The position numbers and the translations under genes are program-made. Below are positions 7,589 to 16,022 of a DNA stretch of 36,534 nucleotides, piece after piece; the first letter of the stretch is position 1; each line of letters opens with the position of its first letter. Source of the stretch: a virus; IMG/VR virus record IMGVR_UViG_3300048930_000437, positions 1-36,534 of that record. One strand, given 5' to 3'. The notes under the pieces were generated by a model that saw nothing but the letters and a program-made list of their open reading frames with translations, searched no databases and was not told where the DNA came from.

Positions 7589-8812
7589 ATGACTATAGCG
7601 ACTCTTATCGAAGAGCGTAAGGCAATCAATACTGAATGCCGTTCGATTCTTCAAAAGTCTATCGACGAGAAGCGCGACATGAGCACCGAGGAGCAATCAA
7701 AGTATGATTCTCTCTTCGGCAAAGCTCAGGCGCTAAAGAAGCAAATTGACGAACTTGACGCTCTTGAGCGCATGGAGAAGGAGGACGAATCTCGTGCTTC
7801 TACTCTTGATCAAGCTCTTTCAAAGGCTGTCTCGACGAATGAAAAAACTCAGGACAAGCGAGAGGCTCAAATTGCTGACGCATTCCAGCGAATGATTGCT
7901 GGTGATGTGAATGCAGTTGTTGAACTTCGAGACTTGTCAGCTTCGACTGGTTCACAGGGTGGATTTCTTCTCCCCGTTGAGCAGCGAGCTCCATTCATTG
8001 ACAAGGTTCAGGACGCAACATACTTGCTGCAGCGGGCTACTGTTTTTCAAGTACCCGACGCGCAAAGTCTTGGCGCTCCTGCGCTTGATAACGATCCGAG
8101 TGATGGCGATTGGACTTCAGAAGTTCCGACAACCACAGCATTAGACTCAGCTCTGAGCTTTGGTAAGCGAGAACTGAAGCCTTCCAACTTGGTCAAAGCT
8201 CTTGTTGCTTCCAGAACTTTCGTTCGAAAAGCAGGTCAGCAGGGTGTGAACTATGTTCAGAACCGACTGGCTTACAAGGTGGCGATCACTGCTGAAAAGG
8301 CAATGCTACTTGGAACAGGCGCGAATCAACCAATGGGGATATTCAACGCCAATGCTTCAGGTATCAGCACAGCTCGTGACGTATCAGCTGGCAACACAAC
8401 CACAGCTCCAACATTTGAAGGGCTGCTCTCTGCGCGCGGAGCATTGAAGCTTCAATACCGCAGAAACGCTGCTCTGATGATGCACAGAGACGCGATCACC
8501 ATTCTTTCAAAGCAGAAAGATGGTGACGATCGTCCGATGTGGGAGCCTTCAGTTGTAGCGGGTCAACCTGACACCTTCCGAGGGATGCCAGTACTTGAAA
8601 GTGAATATGTCCCGAACACGTTCACTTCAGGGCTTTACGTTGGCGTGATGGCTGACTTCAGTCACTACTGGGTCGCAATCTCACTGATGCTTGAGCTTCA
8701 AGTGTTGCTTGAAAAGTACGCAGAGAAGAACCAGATCGGGTACTACCTCCGGTCTGAACTAGACGGGATGCCAGTGCTTGAAGAGGCTTTCGTTCGTATC
8801 AAACTAGCTTAA
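7589..8812 (+). CDS. major capsid protein, HK97 fold
   Basis: 407 residues. The first 105 or so are a highly charged coiled coil (EERKAINTECRSILQ...DALERMEKEDE), the delta domain that acts as built-in scaffold and is removed by the upstream protease. The mature fold starts near LRDLSASTGSQGGFLLPVE. Later features include SFGKRELKPSNLVKALVASRTFVRKAG, a typical E-loop/spine region, and the C-terminal LLEKYAEKNQIGYYLRSELDGMPVLEEAFVRIKL. It forms the icosahedral shell. A GAGGT site precedes the ATG. Confidence 0.95.
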   Translation: MTIATLIEERKAINTECRSILQKSIDEKRDMSTEEQSKYDSLFGKAQALKKQIDELDALERMEKEDESRASTLDQALSKAVSTNEKTQDKREAQIADAFQRMIAGDVNAVVELRDLSASTGSQGGFLLPVEQRAPFIDKVQDATYLLQRATVFQVPDAQSLGAPALDNDPSDGDWTSEVPTTTALDSALSFGKRELKPSNLVKALVASRTFVRKAGQQGVNYVQNRLAYKVAITAEKAMLLGTGANQPMGIFNANASGISTARDVSAGNTTTAPTFEGLLSARGALKLQYRRNAALMMHRDAITILSKQKDGDDRPMWEPSVVAGQPDTFRGMPVLESEYVPNTFTSGLYVGVMADFSHYWVAISLMLELQVLLEKYAEKNQIGYYLRSELDGMPVLEEAFVRIKLA

Positions 8813-8827
8813 TAAGAGAGGGATAAA

Positions 8828-9250
8828 ATGTTGAATCAAGAGTTACTGAAAATTGACCTCTCTGCTGCTGCTGCTGGTTCTGCTGGCACTGCAGTTGATG
8901 GAGCGTCGGTTGATATGAGCGGCTACGAAGGTGCGATGTTTCATTGCACAATCGCAACCGCAAACGCTGGCAACTTCATTAAGGTGCAGGGCAGCGATAA
9001 CAACTCCGATTGGGATGACTTGGCGGACACTGCAGTAATTGCTGCAACCAATGCCGACATTGTTCTGATTGAAGTGCTTAAACCAAAGCATCGTTACCTC
9101 AGACCCGTTGTGATTCGCGCTGGTGCGAACACGGCGACAGGTGACCTCTACGCAATCCGATACGGTGCGCGGAAAGAGCCAGTCCAAAACGCTGAAGCTG
9201 GCGTGTTGGTTGAGGCTGCGGTTGTTACTCCTGAAGAGGGGACAGCCTAA
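8828..9250 (+). CDS. probable capsid decoration or head-associated protein
   Basis: 140 residues, Ala/Val-rich and probably beta-rich (GAMFHCTIATANAGNFIKVQGSDNNSDWDDL...HRYLRPVVIRAG). I cannot assign it to a named family with certainty. Its place directly after the capsid gene, 15 bases downstream with a strong GAGAGGGA site, and before a strong terminator, means it should be expressed at capsid-like level, as expected for a decoration protein. A head fibre or structural accessory role is an alternative. Confidence 0.6.
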   Translation: MLNQELLKIDLSAAAAGSAGTAVDGASVDMSGYEGAMFHCTIATANAGNFIKVQGSDNNSDWDDLADTAVIAATNADIVLIEVLKPKHRYLRPVVIRAGANTATGDLYAIRYGARKEPVQNAEAGVLVEAAVVTPEEGTA

Positions 9251-9257
9251 TAATTGA

Positions 9258-9289
9258 GACGGGGGCCTTCGGGCTCCCGTCGCTTTTCT
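9258..9289 (+). terminator. intrinsic terminator after capsid genes
   Basis: A 10-bp stem (GACGGGGGCC / GGCTCCCGTC, one G-U pair) closes on a TTCG tetraloop and is followed by GCTTTTCT. This is a textbook rho-independent terminator. It sits within the structural operon, so it probably attenuates rather than stops transcription, giving more capsid and decoration mRNA than tail mRNA. Confidence 0.85.
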
Positions 9290-9301
9290 GGGAGAAATCA
9301 A

Positions 9302-9529
9302 TTGAAAATTAAAGTTCTCAAAGTGCTAGCGGATCCAATGGGCATCACCCAACCGGGCACAATCATCGAAGTCAACGACAAGTTTGGCAAAGACCTCATC
9401 GCTCAGGGCGCCGCTGAAGTTGTCGAGATTAAGGCAGAAGAGGCAATCGTTGAAACCGCTGACGCTGCTCCTGACGGGCAAGGCAAGAAGGCAGTTCTCG
9501 CAAGAGCAAAGAAGGGAGCGGCTGAGTAA
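9302..9529 (+). CDS. small head-region protein, 75 aa
   Basis: The start is taken as TTG 9302, with GGGAG about 8 bases upstream and the terminator just before it. The sequence KVLKVLADPMGITQPGTIIEVNDKFGKDLIAQGAAEVV resembles small phage proteins encoded between capsid and head-tail connector genes, which have an SH3-like beta core. A Lys/Ala-rich tail follows. The stop overlaps the next ATG (TAATG), implying translational coupling. Function unknown. Confidence 0.65.
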   Translation: MKIKVLKVLADPMGITQPGTIIEVNDKFGKDLIAQGAAEVVEIKAEEAIVETADAAPDGQGKKAVLARAKKGAAE

Positions 9530-10092
9530 TGCGCTACTCTCTTGAAGTCGTGACTCCGGCTGCTACTACTCCGATCAGTGTTGCTGATTACAAGGCTGCG
9601 GCAAGAGTCACGGTTTCATCTGAGGACACTCTCATTGCGACGTATATCGAAGCAGCGACGAGGGTCTTTCAAGACGCGACAAACCTCCAACTTATTGACG
9701 CAGAGTTTAGGCTCACCCTGGACGACTTCTCAGGCTATCCAATTTCACTGAAAAAGAGTCGCGTCAAGTCAATCGAGAGTGTCAAATATTACGACTTGAA
9801 CAATGTTCAGCAGACACTATCTTCTGACATCTATGAGCTCAGAGACTCAAAGCTTGCAATCTTTGCTCCTCAGGTGAACAAGGACTTCCCAAGTGTGCAT
9901 GAGAGAATGCGAGCGGTTGAGATAAACTTCATTGCTGGCTTCGGCGATGCCGATGACATTCCTAAAGACATTCGCTCGATTCTTTTCCTCCTGACCTCCC
10001 AGTTCTATGAAGACAGGGAAGCTAGAGAGCTCTCTCCGTATTCCGAAGCAATGATGATGCTCATGGCTCCCTATAAGGTCTATTTCCCATGA
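9529..10092 (+). CDS. head-tail connector (gp6-like adaptor)
   Basis: 187 residues. The N-terminal pattern ISVADYKAAARVTVSSEDTLIATYIEAATRVFQDATNLQL is that of the HK97 gp6/phage connector family, which forms the ring beneath the portal. The central part is beta-rich (SLKKSRVKSIESVKYYD) and DIPKDIRSILFLLTSQFYEDREA gives the C-terminal helix. It starts at the stop of the preceding gene and overlaps the next by 4 bases. Confidence 0.88.
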   Translation: MRYSLEVVTPAATTPISVADYKAAARVTVSSEDTLIATYIEAATRVFQDATNLQLIDAEFRLTLDDFSGYPISLKKSRVKSIESVKYYDLNNVQQTLSSDIYELRDSKLAIFAPQVNKDFPSVHERMRAVEINFIAGFGDADDIPKDIRSILFLLTSQFYEDREARELSPYSEAMMMLMAPYKVYFP

Positions 10093-10412
10093 AAGCGGGC
10101 AAGATGGACAGGGAGATTCAGCTGCAGAGTCTCTCGACCGTGGCTGACGCAGTGGGGCATCCAACTCCAACATTCACGACTTACGCGACGGTGTGGGCTG
10201 AAGTGCGCGAGGCGACGGGTGCTGAGAATCTGCAGTTTGGCAGGGAGAACGCGAGCGGTTCAGCTTTGTTTCTCATTCGCTTCCGAACCGACATTAAAAC
10301 GACCGACCGCATCCGCTATCAGAACAAGTCATTCGACATCATTTCGATCAGGGAAATTGCAGGGCGCGATTCAGGGCTAGAGGTTCTCGCGAGAGTGCCA
10401 AGCAATGAGTGA
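10089..10412 (+). CDS. head closure / head-tail joining protein
   Basis: 107 residues. KMDREIQLQSLSTVADAVGHPTPTFTTYATVWAEVREATG is characteristic of the SPP1 gp16-like head-tail joining family, a small beta-barrel that seals the connector channel and docks the tail. The rest (IRFRTDIKTTDRIRYQNKSFDIISIREI) also fits. Gene order (connector, closure, gp10-like, terminator) is standard. Confidence 0.87.
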   Translation: MKAGKMDREIQLQSLSTVADAVGHPTPTFTTYATVWAEVREATGAENLQFGRENASGSALFLIRFRTDIKTTDRIRYQNKSFDIISIREIAGRDSGLEVLARVPSNE

Positions 10413-10848
10413 GGCTGATTTTGAAGTAAACTCCAAAGAGATTGAGAAGCTTGCAAGCGACCTTTCTCGGTTCTCCTCCAAGGCTCGCTCGAACATTGAG
10501 CGCAGGGGCTTAAGGAAGTTCCTCAGGACGGTTCTCGATAAGGCAAGGGGAGCGGCTCCCTTAGGGGACACCGGCAACCTCAAGTCAAGCTTCTCAGTCT
10601 CAGTGTCCTCAAAGCGCGGGCAAATCAGCGGCAGCGTAAAGAGCAACGCTCCTCATGCGCACTTGGTTGAGTTTGGATTCATCCACACAGGTCCAAAACC
10701 CAACAAAAAGAAGGGCGAAAAGGTCGAGGGGAAACCGTTCCTGCGTCCAGCCATATATGAAAATCAGGCAGAGCTCGCTGATGATTTCAGACGTGTGCTG
10801 ATGGAAGAGATTGCAAAGCAACTCAAAAAGGATGGCGGCTTTGATTGA
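10405..10848 (+). CDS. HK97 gp10-like neck/tail protein
   Basis: 147 residues. The segment DKARGAAPLGDTGNLKSSFSVSVSSKRGQISGSVKSNAPHAHLVEFGFIHTG is diagnostic for the HK97 gp10 family (tail completion or neck protein). KPFLRPAIYENQAEL near the C-terminus is also typical. It probably helps connect tail to head. It overlaps genes on both sides by 8 and 17 bases. Confidence 0.9.
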   Translation: MSEADFEVNSKEIEKLASDLSRFSSKARSNIERRGLRKFLRTVLDKARGAAPLGDTGNLKSSFSVSVSSKRGQISGSVKSNAPHAHLVEFGFIHTGPKPNKKKGEKVEGKPFLRPAIYENQAELADDFRRVLMEEIAKQLKKDGGFD

Positions 10849-11242
10849 GCAAGCGATTATTTCAAGACTTAAGGGAGCAGCGGGGCTCACGGCGATTGTC
10901 TCTCAGCGCATTTACTGGGGGTTTTTGTTGCAAGGCGCAACGCTCCCGGCTGTCACCGTTTCACGCGTCGCCACACCTGCGCTTGACCCTGTTCACAGCG
11001 AACCGCTCTCTGCTGTTCAAGCTGTCTTTCAGTGCACGGGCTACTCAACCAAGGAAGACGGACCTCTCAAGGCAATGCAAATTGCTGATGAGATTCGCAA
11101 GCTCTTTCAGGGGTATCGAGGGACTGTGTCGGCTACCTCAATAATGGACTCACGCATCATTTCGCAGATTGACTCAATCGATGTCGATCTTGGTTATGCG
11201 GCGATCATCGATATCGAAGTGCTTTACCGCTTCGCATTTTAA
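10832..11242 (+). CDS. tail terminator / completion protein (DUF3168-like)
   Basis: The ATG at 10832 gives MAALIEQAIISRLKGAAGLTAIVSQRIYWG, the usual opening of this family, and 136 residues in total. SRVATPALDPVHSEPLSAVQAVFQCTGYS and the C-terminal DLGYAAIIDIEVLYRF fit the small alpha-beta fold that caps the tail tube at its head-proximal end. It overlaps the gp10-like gene by 17 bases; the major tail protein follows. Confidence 0.83.
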   Translation: MAALIEQAIISRLKGAAGLTAIVSQRIYWGFLLQGATLPAVTVSRVATPALDPVHSEPLSAVQAVFQCTGYSTKEDGPLKAMQIADEIRKLFQGYRGTVSATSIMDSRIISQIDSIDVDLGYAAIIDIEVLYRFAF

Positions 11243-11254
11243 GGAGTCTTGAAA

Positions 11255-11674
11255 ATGTCTGAAACCGCAGCACGGGGCGCAGAGATTCAGGTGAGCAACG
11301 GAGCCAGCACTCCAGTGTTCGCTGAAATCACAGGCGTCTCATCTGGTCCTGATTTCGGGGGCTTCACGCAGAAGTTCATCGAGCAGGCTATTCACAGCAA
11401 CACGATTGACCGCGTGAAGAACATCGGGGTGACGCTTAATGCCGTTACTTTCGAGGTGCTTTACGACTCAACAAACACTCAGCACTCACAGCTCAGAGAC
11501 GCTGCGGAAGATTCAAGCTTGCTTGATTTTCGCGTGATTCTAACTGACGACGGCGCTGAGCAAGTTGCGTTTTCAGCGTGGGTCGACTTCAGCTTCAATG
11601 CGAATCCTGAAGACTTCAACCGTGCTTCAATCTCGCTTCGACCAGATCCAGACGCAGGCTTTGTATTTAGTTAA
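11255..11674 (+). CDS. major tail (tube) protein
   Basis: The ATG at 11255 has AAGGAG 8 bases upstream, the strongest site in this region as expected for an abundant protein; an in-frame TTG at 11249 is less likely. 139 residues, beta-rich (ARGAEIQVSNGASTPVFAEITGVSSGPDFGG ... FRVILTDDGAEQVAFSAWVDFSFN), matching tail-tube subunits that stack as hexameric rings. Its position between the tail terminator and the assembly chaperones supports this. Confidence 0.87.
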   Translation: MSETAARGAEIQVSNGASTPVFAEITGVSSGPDFGGFTQKFIEQAIHSNTIDRVKNIGVTLNAVTFEVLYDSTNTQHSQLRDAAEDSSLLDFRVILTDDGAEQVAFSAWVDFSFNANPEDFNRASISLRPDPDAGFVFS

Positions 11675-11692
11675 TTAAATTAGGGGAGAAAC

Positions 11693-12079
11693 ATGAACGA
11701 AGACAAAGCGCTACCAAGTGGCGTGGTGACAATTGGCGGGGAGGAATACCCAATCAAATTCACCATGAAAACCGATGTAATGTATAAGCGCTTGACTGGT
11801 GCAAGCGTCATCATGGGGTTTGGCGCTGACGCGAATCCATTCAAAGACATCGAGAACATTTTGGGGCTTATCTGGTGTTGCTTGCAGTGCAATGAGAAGT
11901 ACCGAGGCAGCATCGGCAAGGACGGGAAGTTTGACGCTGAAGGTGAACAGAAGTTTCTTGCGTTTTGCGAAGAGATCAAGAACACCGAAGTGATGCCTGC
12001 TTTCGGCGCGTGCTTAAAGCTTCTCGGTATTGAACCCAATGCGGAGACTGACAGCTCAAAAAAACCCAAGGAGAGTTAA
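11693..12079 (+). CDS. tail assembly chaperone (gpG-like)
   Basis: 128 residues in the zero frame with GGGGAG upstream. It has a short beta start (GVVTIGGEEYPIKFTM) followed by helices and ends soon after an A7 tract. Position and architecture match lambda gpG-type chaperones, which bind the tape measure protein before the tube polymerises. A minority of ribosomes is expected to shift frame at 12058-12064 to make the longer GT-like form. Confidence 0.85.
   Translation: MNEDKALPSGVVTIGGEEYPIKFTMKTDVMYKRLTGASVIMGFGADANPFKDIENILGLIWCCLQCNEKYRGSIGKDGKFDAEGEQKFLAFCEEIKNTEVMPAFGACLKLLGIEPNAETDSSKKPKES
12058..12064 (+). promoter_or_regulatory. -1 programmed frameshift slippery site
   Basis: The heptamer A AAA AAA, followed by C, is set in the zero frame so that both tRNAs can re-pair after slipping back one base. 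The zero-frame stop (TAA 12077-12079) lies 13 bases on. A Shine-Dalgarno-like GGAG at 12043-12046, about 11 bases upstream, is placed as in known stimulators such as dnaX. No clear downstream pseudoknot was seen. Confidence 0.85.
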
Positions 12080-12414
12080 AGGAGCAGACTGAATTCGATC
12101 ACCTTAATCATTGGTCGTTTGCAGTCGCAATTCTTAAGCTCTCGGACGAGGTGTATTGGGATCTGACTCCGGTTCAATACTTCGCACTCAGAGAGCGCTA
12201 CCTTGAGACTGTTGAGCTTGCAGACTTCCGAGCGGGATTACTTGATGCGCGTATTCGTTCGATTATGGGAGTTAAGAACGCGCATCCTTACGATGAGTTC
12301 CCTCACTGGAAAAAGAAGCTTGAACCTCAGCTCAAAAAGCAAAGGGTGAGAAAGCTCAAAGAGGGATTCCGTGCGATGGCTGCGCTGACTAGCAAGAGGC
12401 GCAAGAAGAAATGA
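12064..12414 (+). CDS. tail assembly chaperone, frameshifted C-terminal part (gpT-like)
   Basis: Reading continues in the -1 frame from the slippery site without a stop: TQGELKEQTEFDHLNHWSFAVAILKLSDEVYWDLTPVQYFALRERYL and on to a Lys/Arg-rich end. It has no convincing start of its own, so it should be made only as a fusion of about 240 residues with the upstream chaperone. The DLTPVQYFAL segment is typical of GT-type extensions that contact the tail tube protein. The tape measure gene starts at 12411, overlapping its stop. Confidence 0.85.
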   Translation, partial: TQGELKEQTEFDHLNHWSFAVAILKLSDEVYWDLTPVQYFALRERYLETVELADFRAGLLDARIRSIMGVKNAHPYDEFPHWKKKLEPQLKKQRVRKLKEGFRAMAALTSKRRKKK

Positions 12415-15400
12415 CCAAAGAGATTCGCATTGGTGGCATCCGCGTTGATGCGATTCTTGGGCTTAAGAAGTGGGACTCGGGGGCGCAGAAGTATTCGCGC
12501 TCTTTGAAGCAGATTCGCAGAGATACTGACGCATCGGCTAAGGCGATGAAGGTCGCTCTTACTGGTTCGGTCCTAGCAGCAGGCGCTGCAATCACGGCAT
12601 TTTCAATCAAAGCAGCAGCCGACTTTGATGCGGCTTCAAGAAGCATTCGGGTTGCAACTGGAGCAACTGGTAAAGCGCTTCAAGATTTAGAAAAGAGCTT
12701 TACAAAGACCCTCGCTTCGGTTCCAAACTCCGCTCGAGATGTTGCCACTGCAATCGGCGACCTCAACACTCGGCTCGGCTTAAGCGGCAAACCGCTCGAA
12801 GACCTCTCAACTCAGGTTCTTAACCTCTCTCGAATTACGCAAACTGAAGTCGGCGCACTCGTGCAATCTCAGACTCGAGTGCTCGGTGACTGGGGAGTTT
12901 CTGCTGAGGAAGCGGGGGGCAAGCTTGACTTGCTGTTTAAAGCTTCGCAAAGCACGGGCATCGGGGTTGATGAACTCGGGCGCAAGATTGTTCAGTTCGG
13001 TGCTCCGCTCAGACAGTTCGGTTTCTCACTTGAAGAAGCGGCTGCGCTACTAGGTAAGTTTGAGAAGGAAGGGGTCAACACGGAAGCGGTGTTCTCCGGG
13101 TTTCGAGCGTTGGCTCCGAAGCTTGCGAAAGATAACATTGATCTAGCTGAGGGCTTCCGCGCTTTAGCTGAGAGGGTCAAGGGGGCGAAGACTGAGAGCG
13201 AAGCGTTGGCGATTGCAATCGCGGGGTTCGGTTCTAGGGCTGGGGCCGACTTCTCAGCGGCAATTCGAGAAGGTCGCTTTGAAATAGACGGGCTAGTCGC
13301 CTCACTTCAAAAGTCTCCCGAAACCATCAACAAAGCAGCAGAAGACAGCAAGGGAGTCAAAGAGCAGTTTCAAGAGCTTTCCAATGTTGCCGGCGCAGTT
13401 TTGGGGCCGGGACTTCTCGCACTACTAGAAGACGTGACAAGCCTTGTCGGTGGCATCGGCGACCTTCGAACAATTATTCAAGAGGGGATTACTCAGCGCA
13501 CTGCAGAGTTCAACGCTGCGATGGAGAGCTTTAGCGAAGGTTTCAACACTTTCAAAGAAGGCGCTCAAGCTGCAAGGGACATTGTGGTTGAGCTCTTCAA
13601 GGCGCTCTCTCCTTTTAGCGATTCAAAGATTGACTTCTTGGGCGATCAGGGGATTGTCGAGCAGATTGCACGCATCAAGGTTGAGGAGCAACGGCTTGCA
13701 AAGGCAGCTGCAGAAGCTGCTGCGGCTGAAAGAAAGTCTTCGCTCGAGCGTAGAAGACTCATCAAAGAGCGGATCAATGACCGGAAGGAAGAGACTGAGG
13801 CAGTCAAAGAAGTTGGCACAGTCTCCGAAGAGACAGAAACTAAAGTTGACAAGTTTTTAAAAGGCACTCTATCAGGCTCTAAGGGCGCTATCGATGAAGT
13901 TAAGAAACTTCGCGACGAGTTCGCAAAGCTCGCGAGTTCCTTCGATTCTGGACAGGCTGAGGACTCTCTAAGGGGTCAAATTGAGAGCGCCATTGAGGGC
14001 GTTGACTCCGGCGCATTCACGAACCTACTTGCTCAGGGACGTGAGTTCTTCACCGATAAGTTCCTCGACGACTTAAGAGAAAGATTCGGCACAGCTATCA
14101 GCGAGAGCGATCTCGTTGCACTTGCTCAGAAGCAGAGCAAGGAAATTGTAGACGACTACGCAGAGCAGTTCGATAAGAAACAGCGTGAGGTCTATCAGGA
14201 AGGCGTCGACTTCTGGCGCAAGACTTTCGAGAACGCGATCACCGGGGTGAGTTTTGACCTCAAGGACTTGCTCAAGCAAATCGCGGTCGGATTCGCTGCT
14301 GAGTTTGCACAATCGCTCTTTGGAAGCGTGCAAGGTATCGGCTCTCCGCAGGACTTGGGCGGCTCCATATTCAATTCAATCTTTGGAGGCGGTGGCTTAG
14401 GCGACATCATTGGGGGCCTTACTGGTTCAGGTGGCGGCTCTGGTGGTGGAGGTGGTCTACTTGGAAGCGTTTTCAGTGGCGGTCTAGCAGGAAGAGCGCC
14501 GGGTGTTCAGGGGCCGTTACTCCCGGACGGCTCGTTTGGGACAAGCATTTTTGATGCAGGCACCAATTTTTCGGCGGCTCTGGACGCGACGGGATTCATC
14601 ATTGCAGCGACCAACGCAGCTGCAGCACTTGGGCAGCTTGGGGAGTCTACAGAATCGACCATCTCAGGGCTCGCGACAATTGGCGGGACGGCGATTGGTT
14701 CGATCTTTGGGCCTGAGGGCGCAGCCATTGGCTCAACAATTGGTCAGTTCGCAGGAGACTTCCTCGGCAGTGCATTCGGTGGCGGACCTACAAATCCCGA
14801 AACGCTTGCTCGAATTGCTGTCTTCAAGAAGCTCGATGAGCTGATTGGAAAGATTGGCGGTCTTAAATTCTTCGACTCTCAGGGCAATCTTCAGACGATC
14901 GACAAGTTCGATCTCGGCTCTGACAGCAGATTCAACGCGGGGAACTTTAGCGGCAGCGCTTTGTTTGATGAGTTTGGTGGCACTGTCAACGCGTTCACCG
15001 GTATCGGCGAAACTATCAAGGAACTTTTCGGCATCACTGAGGACATTGGTCAGCAGATTGGGGTGGTGCTGCTTGATCAATTCGGCGGCGACATTGAGGG
15101 GCTGAAAGCTCTTGTCGGTACGCTTGGAATCAGCTTCGAAGACGTGCGAAACGTGCTTCTCAATCTCGGCAAAGAAGGCTCTCAGTCTTGGCTCAGTATT
15201 ATCTCGCAAATCAATGAGGCTTCCAGAGCTTACGAGAAAGGGATCGAGGGCGTTGGTCAGTATCAGCAAGCGGCTCAGAACTTCTACAACACTGCGGGCC
15301 GTGGCCAGATATCACTCAACCAACTTCAGAACCTCGGCATTGAAGGTCTTGAAGCTGAGCTGACAACGACTGATGAACTGATTCAAAAGCTTAGGGAGTC

Positions 15401-16022
15401 GGGGAAGTTCAGCGAAGAGTTCCTCGCAGGCATTCAGGAAGGTCTCGAGCAGCAAGGCATCACAACTCTCGAACAACTTGCAAACGCTGGAGAAGAAACT
15501 CTTGCGCGAATTGTCGCGGCTACTGACGCAGCGATGCAGGACGCGGGCATCATCTGGGATGATCAGCTTGCGAAGGTGAAGGAGTATCAAGAGGCGATCA
15601 ATGAAGTTGATGGCGCAAAGATTAAAGTTGAGTTCTTCATTTCCTCGAAGCTTGATGCGAACACTCAGGCAGTCATTGACGCAGGTCTTCCATTACCGGG
15701 TGAGGGTAGCAGTGTTTCAACTCCATCAAGTGCGGGGCCTCCAGAAGAAAGGCTTGCAGCGGGTGGAATATTCTCAGGGCCGACGCGGTTCTTCGGCATG
15801 GGTCGGCAGGGGCTCATCGGTGAAGCTGGACCTGAAGCGGTTCTTCCTCTTCGCAGGAGTGGCGGCAAGCTTGGAGTTGACGCTTCCGGGATGACGGCAT
15901 CTCAAAGCATTCAATTCAACATTGACGCATCGGGCAATGGCATTGATACGGAACAGCGAATAGTTGACGCGCTCACTTCATTGAGAGAGCACATCATCGA
16001 GCAAGTGAGGTCTATGATATGA
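12411..16022 (+). CDS. tail tape measure protein
   Basis: 1203 residues, the longest gene. The N-terminal 330 residues contain the conserved tape measure core (TRLGLSGKPLEDLSTQVLNLSRITQTE, LFKASQSTGIGVDELGRKIVQFGAPLRQFG). Hydrophobic helices occur near residues 50-70 and 760-800 (ISGLATIGGTAIGSIFGPEG), which may line or cross the host envelope. The centre is coiled coil, there is a Gly-rich stretch near 660-690, and the C-terminus has the common GEAGPEAVLPLRR. At the usual 0.15 nm per residue it would set a tail of about 180 nm. The ATG overlaps the preceding stop (ATGA). Confidence 0.95.
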   Translation: MTKEIRIGGIRVDAILGLKKWDSGAQKYSRSLKQIRRDTDASAKAMKVALTGSVLAAGAAITAFSIKAAADFDAASRSIRVATGATGKALQDLEKSFTKTLASVPNSARDVATAIGDLNTRLGLSGKPLEDLSTQVLNLSRITQTEVGALVQSQTRVLGDWGVSAEEAGGKLDLLFKASQSTGIGVDELGRKIVQFGAPLRQFGFSLEEAAALLGKFEKEGVNTEAVFSGFRALAPKLAKDNIDLAEGFRALAERVKGAKTESEALAIAIAGFGSRAGADFSAAIREGRFEIDGLVASLQKSPETINKAAEDSKGVKEQFQELSNVAGAVLGPGLLALLEDVTSLVGGIGDLRTIIQEGITQRTAEFNAAMESFSEGFNTFKEGAQAARDIVVELFKALSPFSDSKIDFLGDQGIVEQIARIKVEEQRLAKAAAEAAAAERKSSLERRRLIKERINDRKEETEAVKEVGTVSEETETKVDKFLKGTLSGSKGAIDEVKKLRDEFAKLASSFDSGQAEDSLRGQIESAIEGVDSGAFTNLLAQGREFFTDKFLDDLRERFGTAISESDLVALAQKQSKEIVDDYAEQFDKKQREVYQEGVDFWRKTFENAITGVSFDLKDLLKQIAVGFAAEFAQSLFGSVQGIGSPQDLGGSIFNSIFGGGGLGDIIGGLTGSGGGSGGGGGLLGSVFSGGLAGRAPGVQGPLLPDGSFGTSIFDAGTNFSAALDATGFIIAATNAAAALGQLGESTESTISGLATIGGTAIGSIFGPEGAAIGSTIGQFAGDFLGSAFGGGPTNPETLARIAVFKKLDELIGKIGGLKFFDSQGNLQTIDKFDLGSDSRFNAGNFSGSALFDEFGGTVNAFTGIGETIKELFGITEDIGQQIGVVLLDQFGGDIEGLKALVGTLGISFEDVRNVLLNLGKEGSQSWLSIISQINEASRAYEKGIEGVGQYQQAAQNFYNTAGRGQISLNQLQNLGIEGLEAELTTTDELIQKLRESGKFSEEFLAGIQEGLEQQGITTLEQLANAGEETLARIVAATDAAMQDAGIIWDDQLAKVKEYQEAINEVDGAKIKVEFFISSKLDANTQAVIDAGLPLPGEGSSVSTPSSAGPPEERLAAGGIFSGPTRFFGMGRQGLIGEAGPEAVLPLRRSGGKLGVDASGMTASQSIQFNIDASGNGIDTEQRIVDALTSLREHIIEQVRSMI

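Noticed and set aside
8843-9301. A 152-residue reverse-strand frame opposite the decoration-like gene
   Set aside because: It spans the intrinsic terminator and has no recognisable features. The forward gene has a strong ribosome site and fits the operon.
14733-15269. A 178-residue reverse-strand reading frame within the tape measure gene
   Set aside because: The tape measure frame is well supported. The reverse frame shows no motifs, no clear ribosome site, and lies in a region of strong codon bias.
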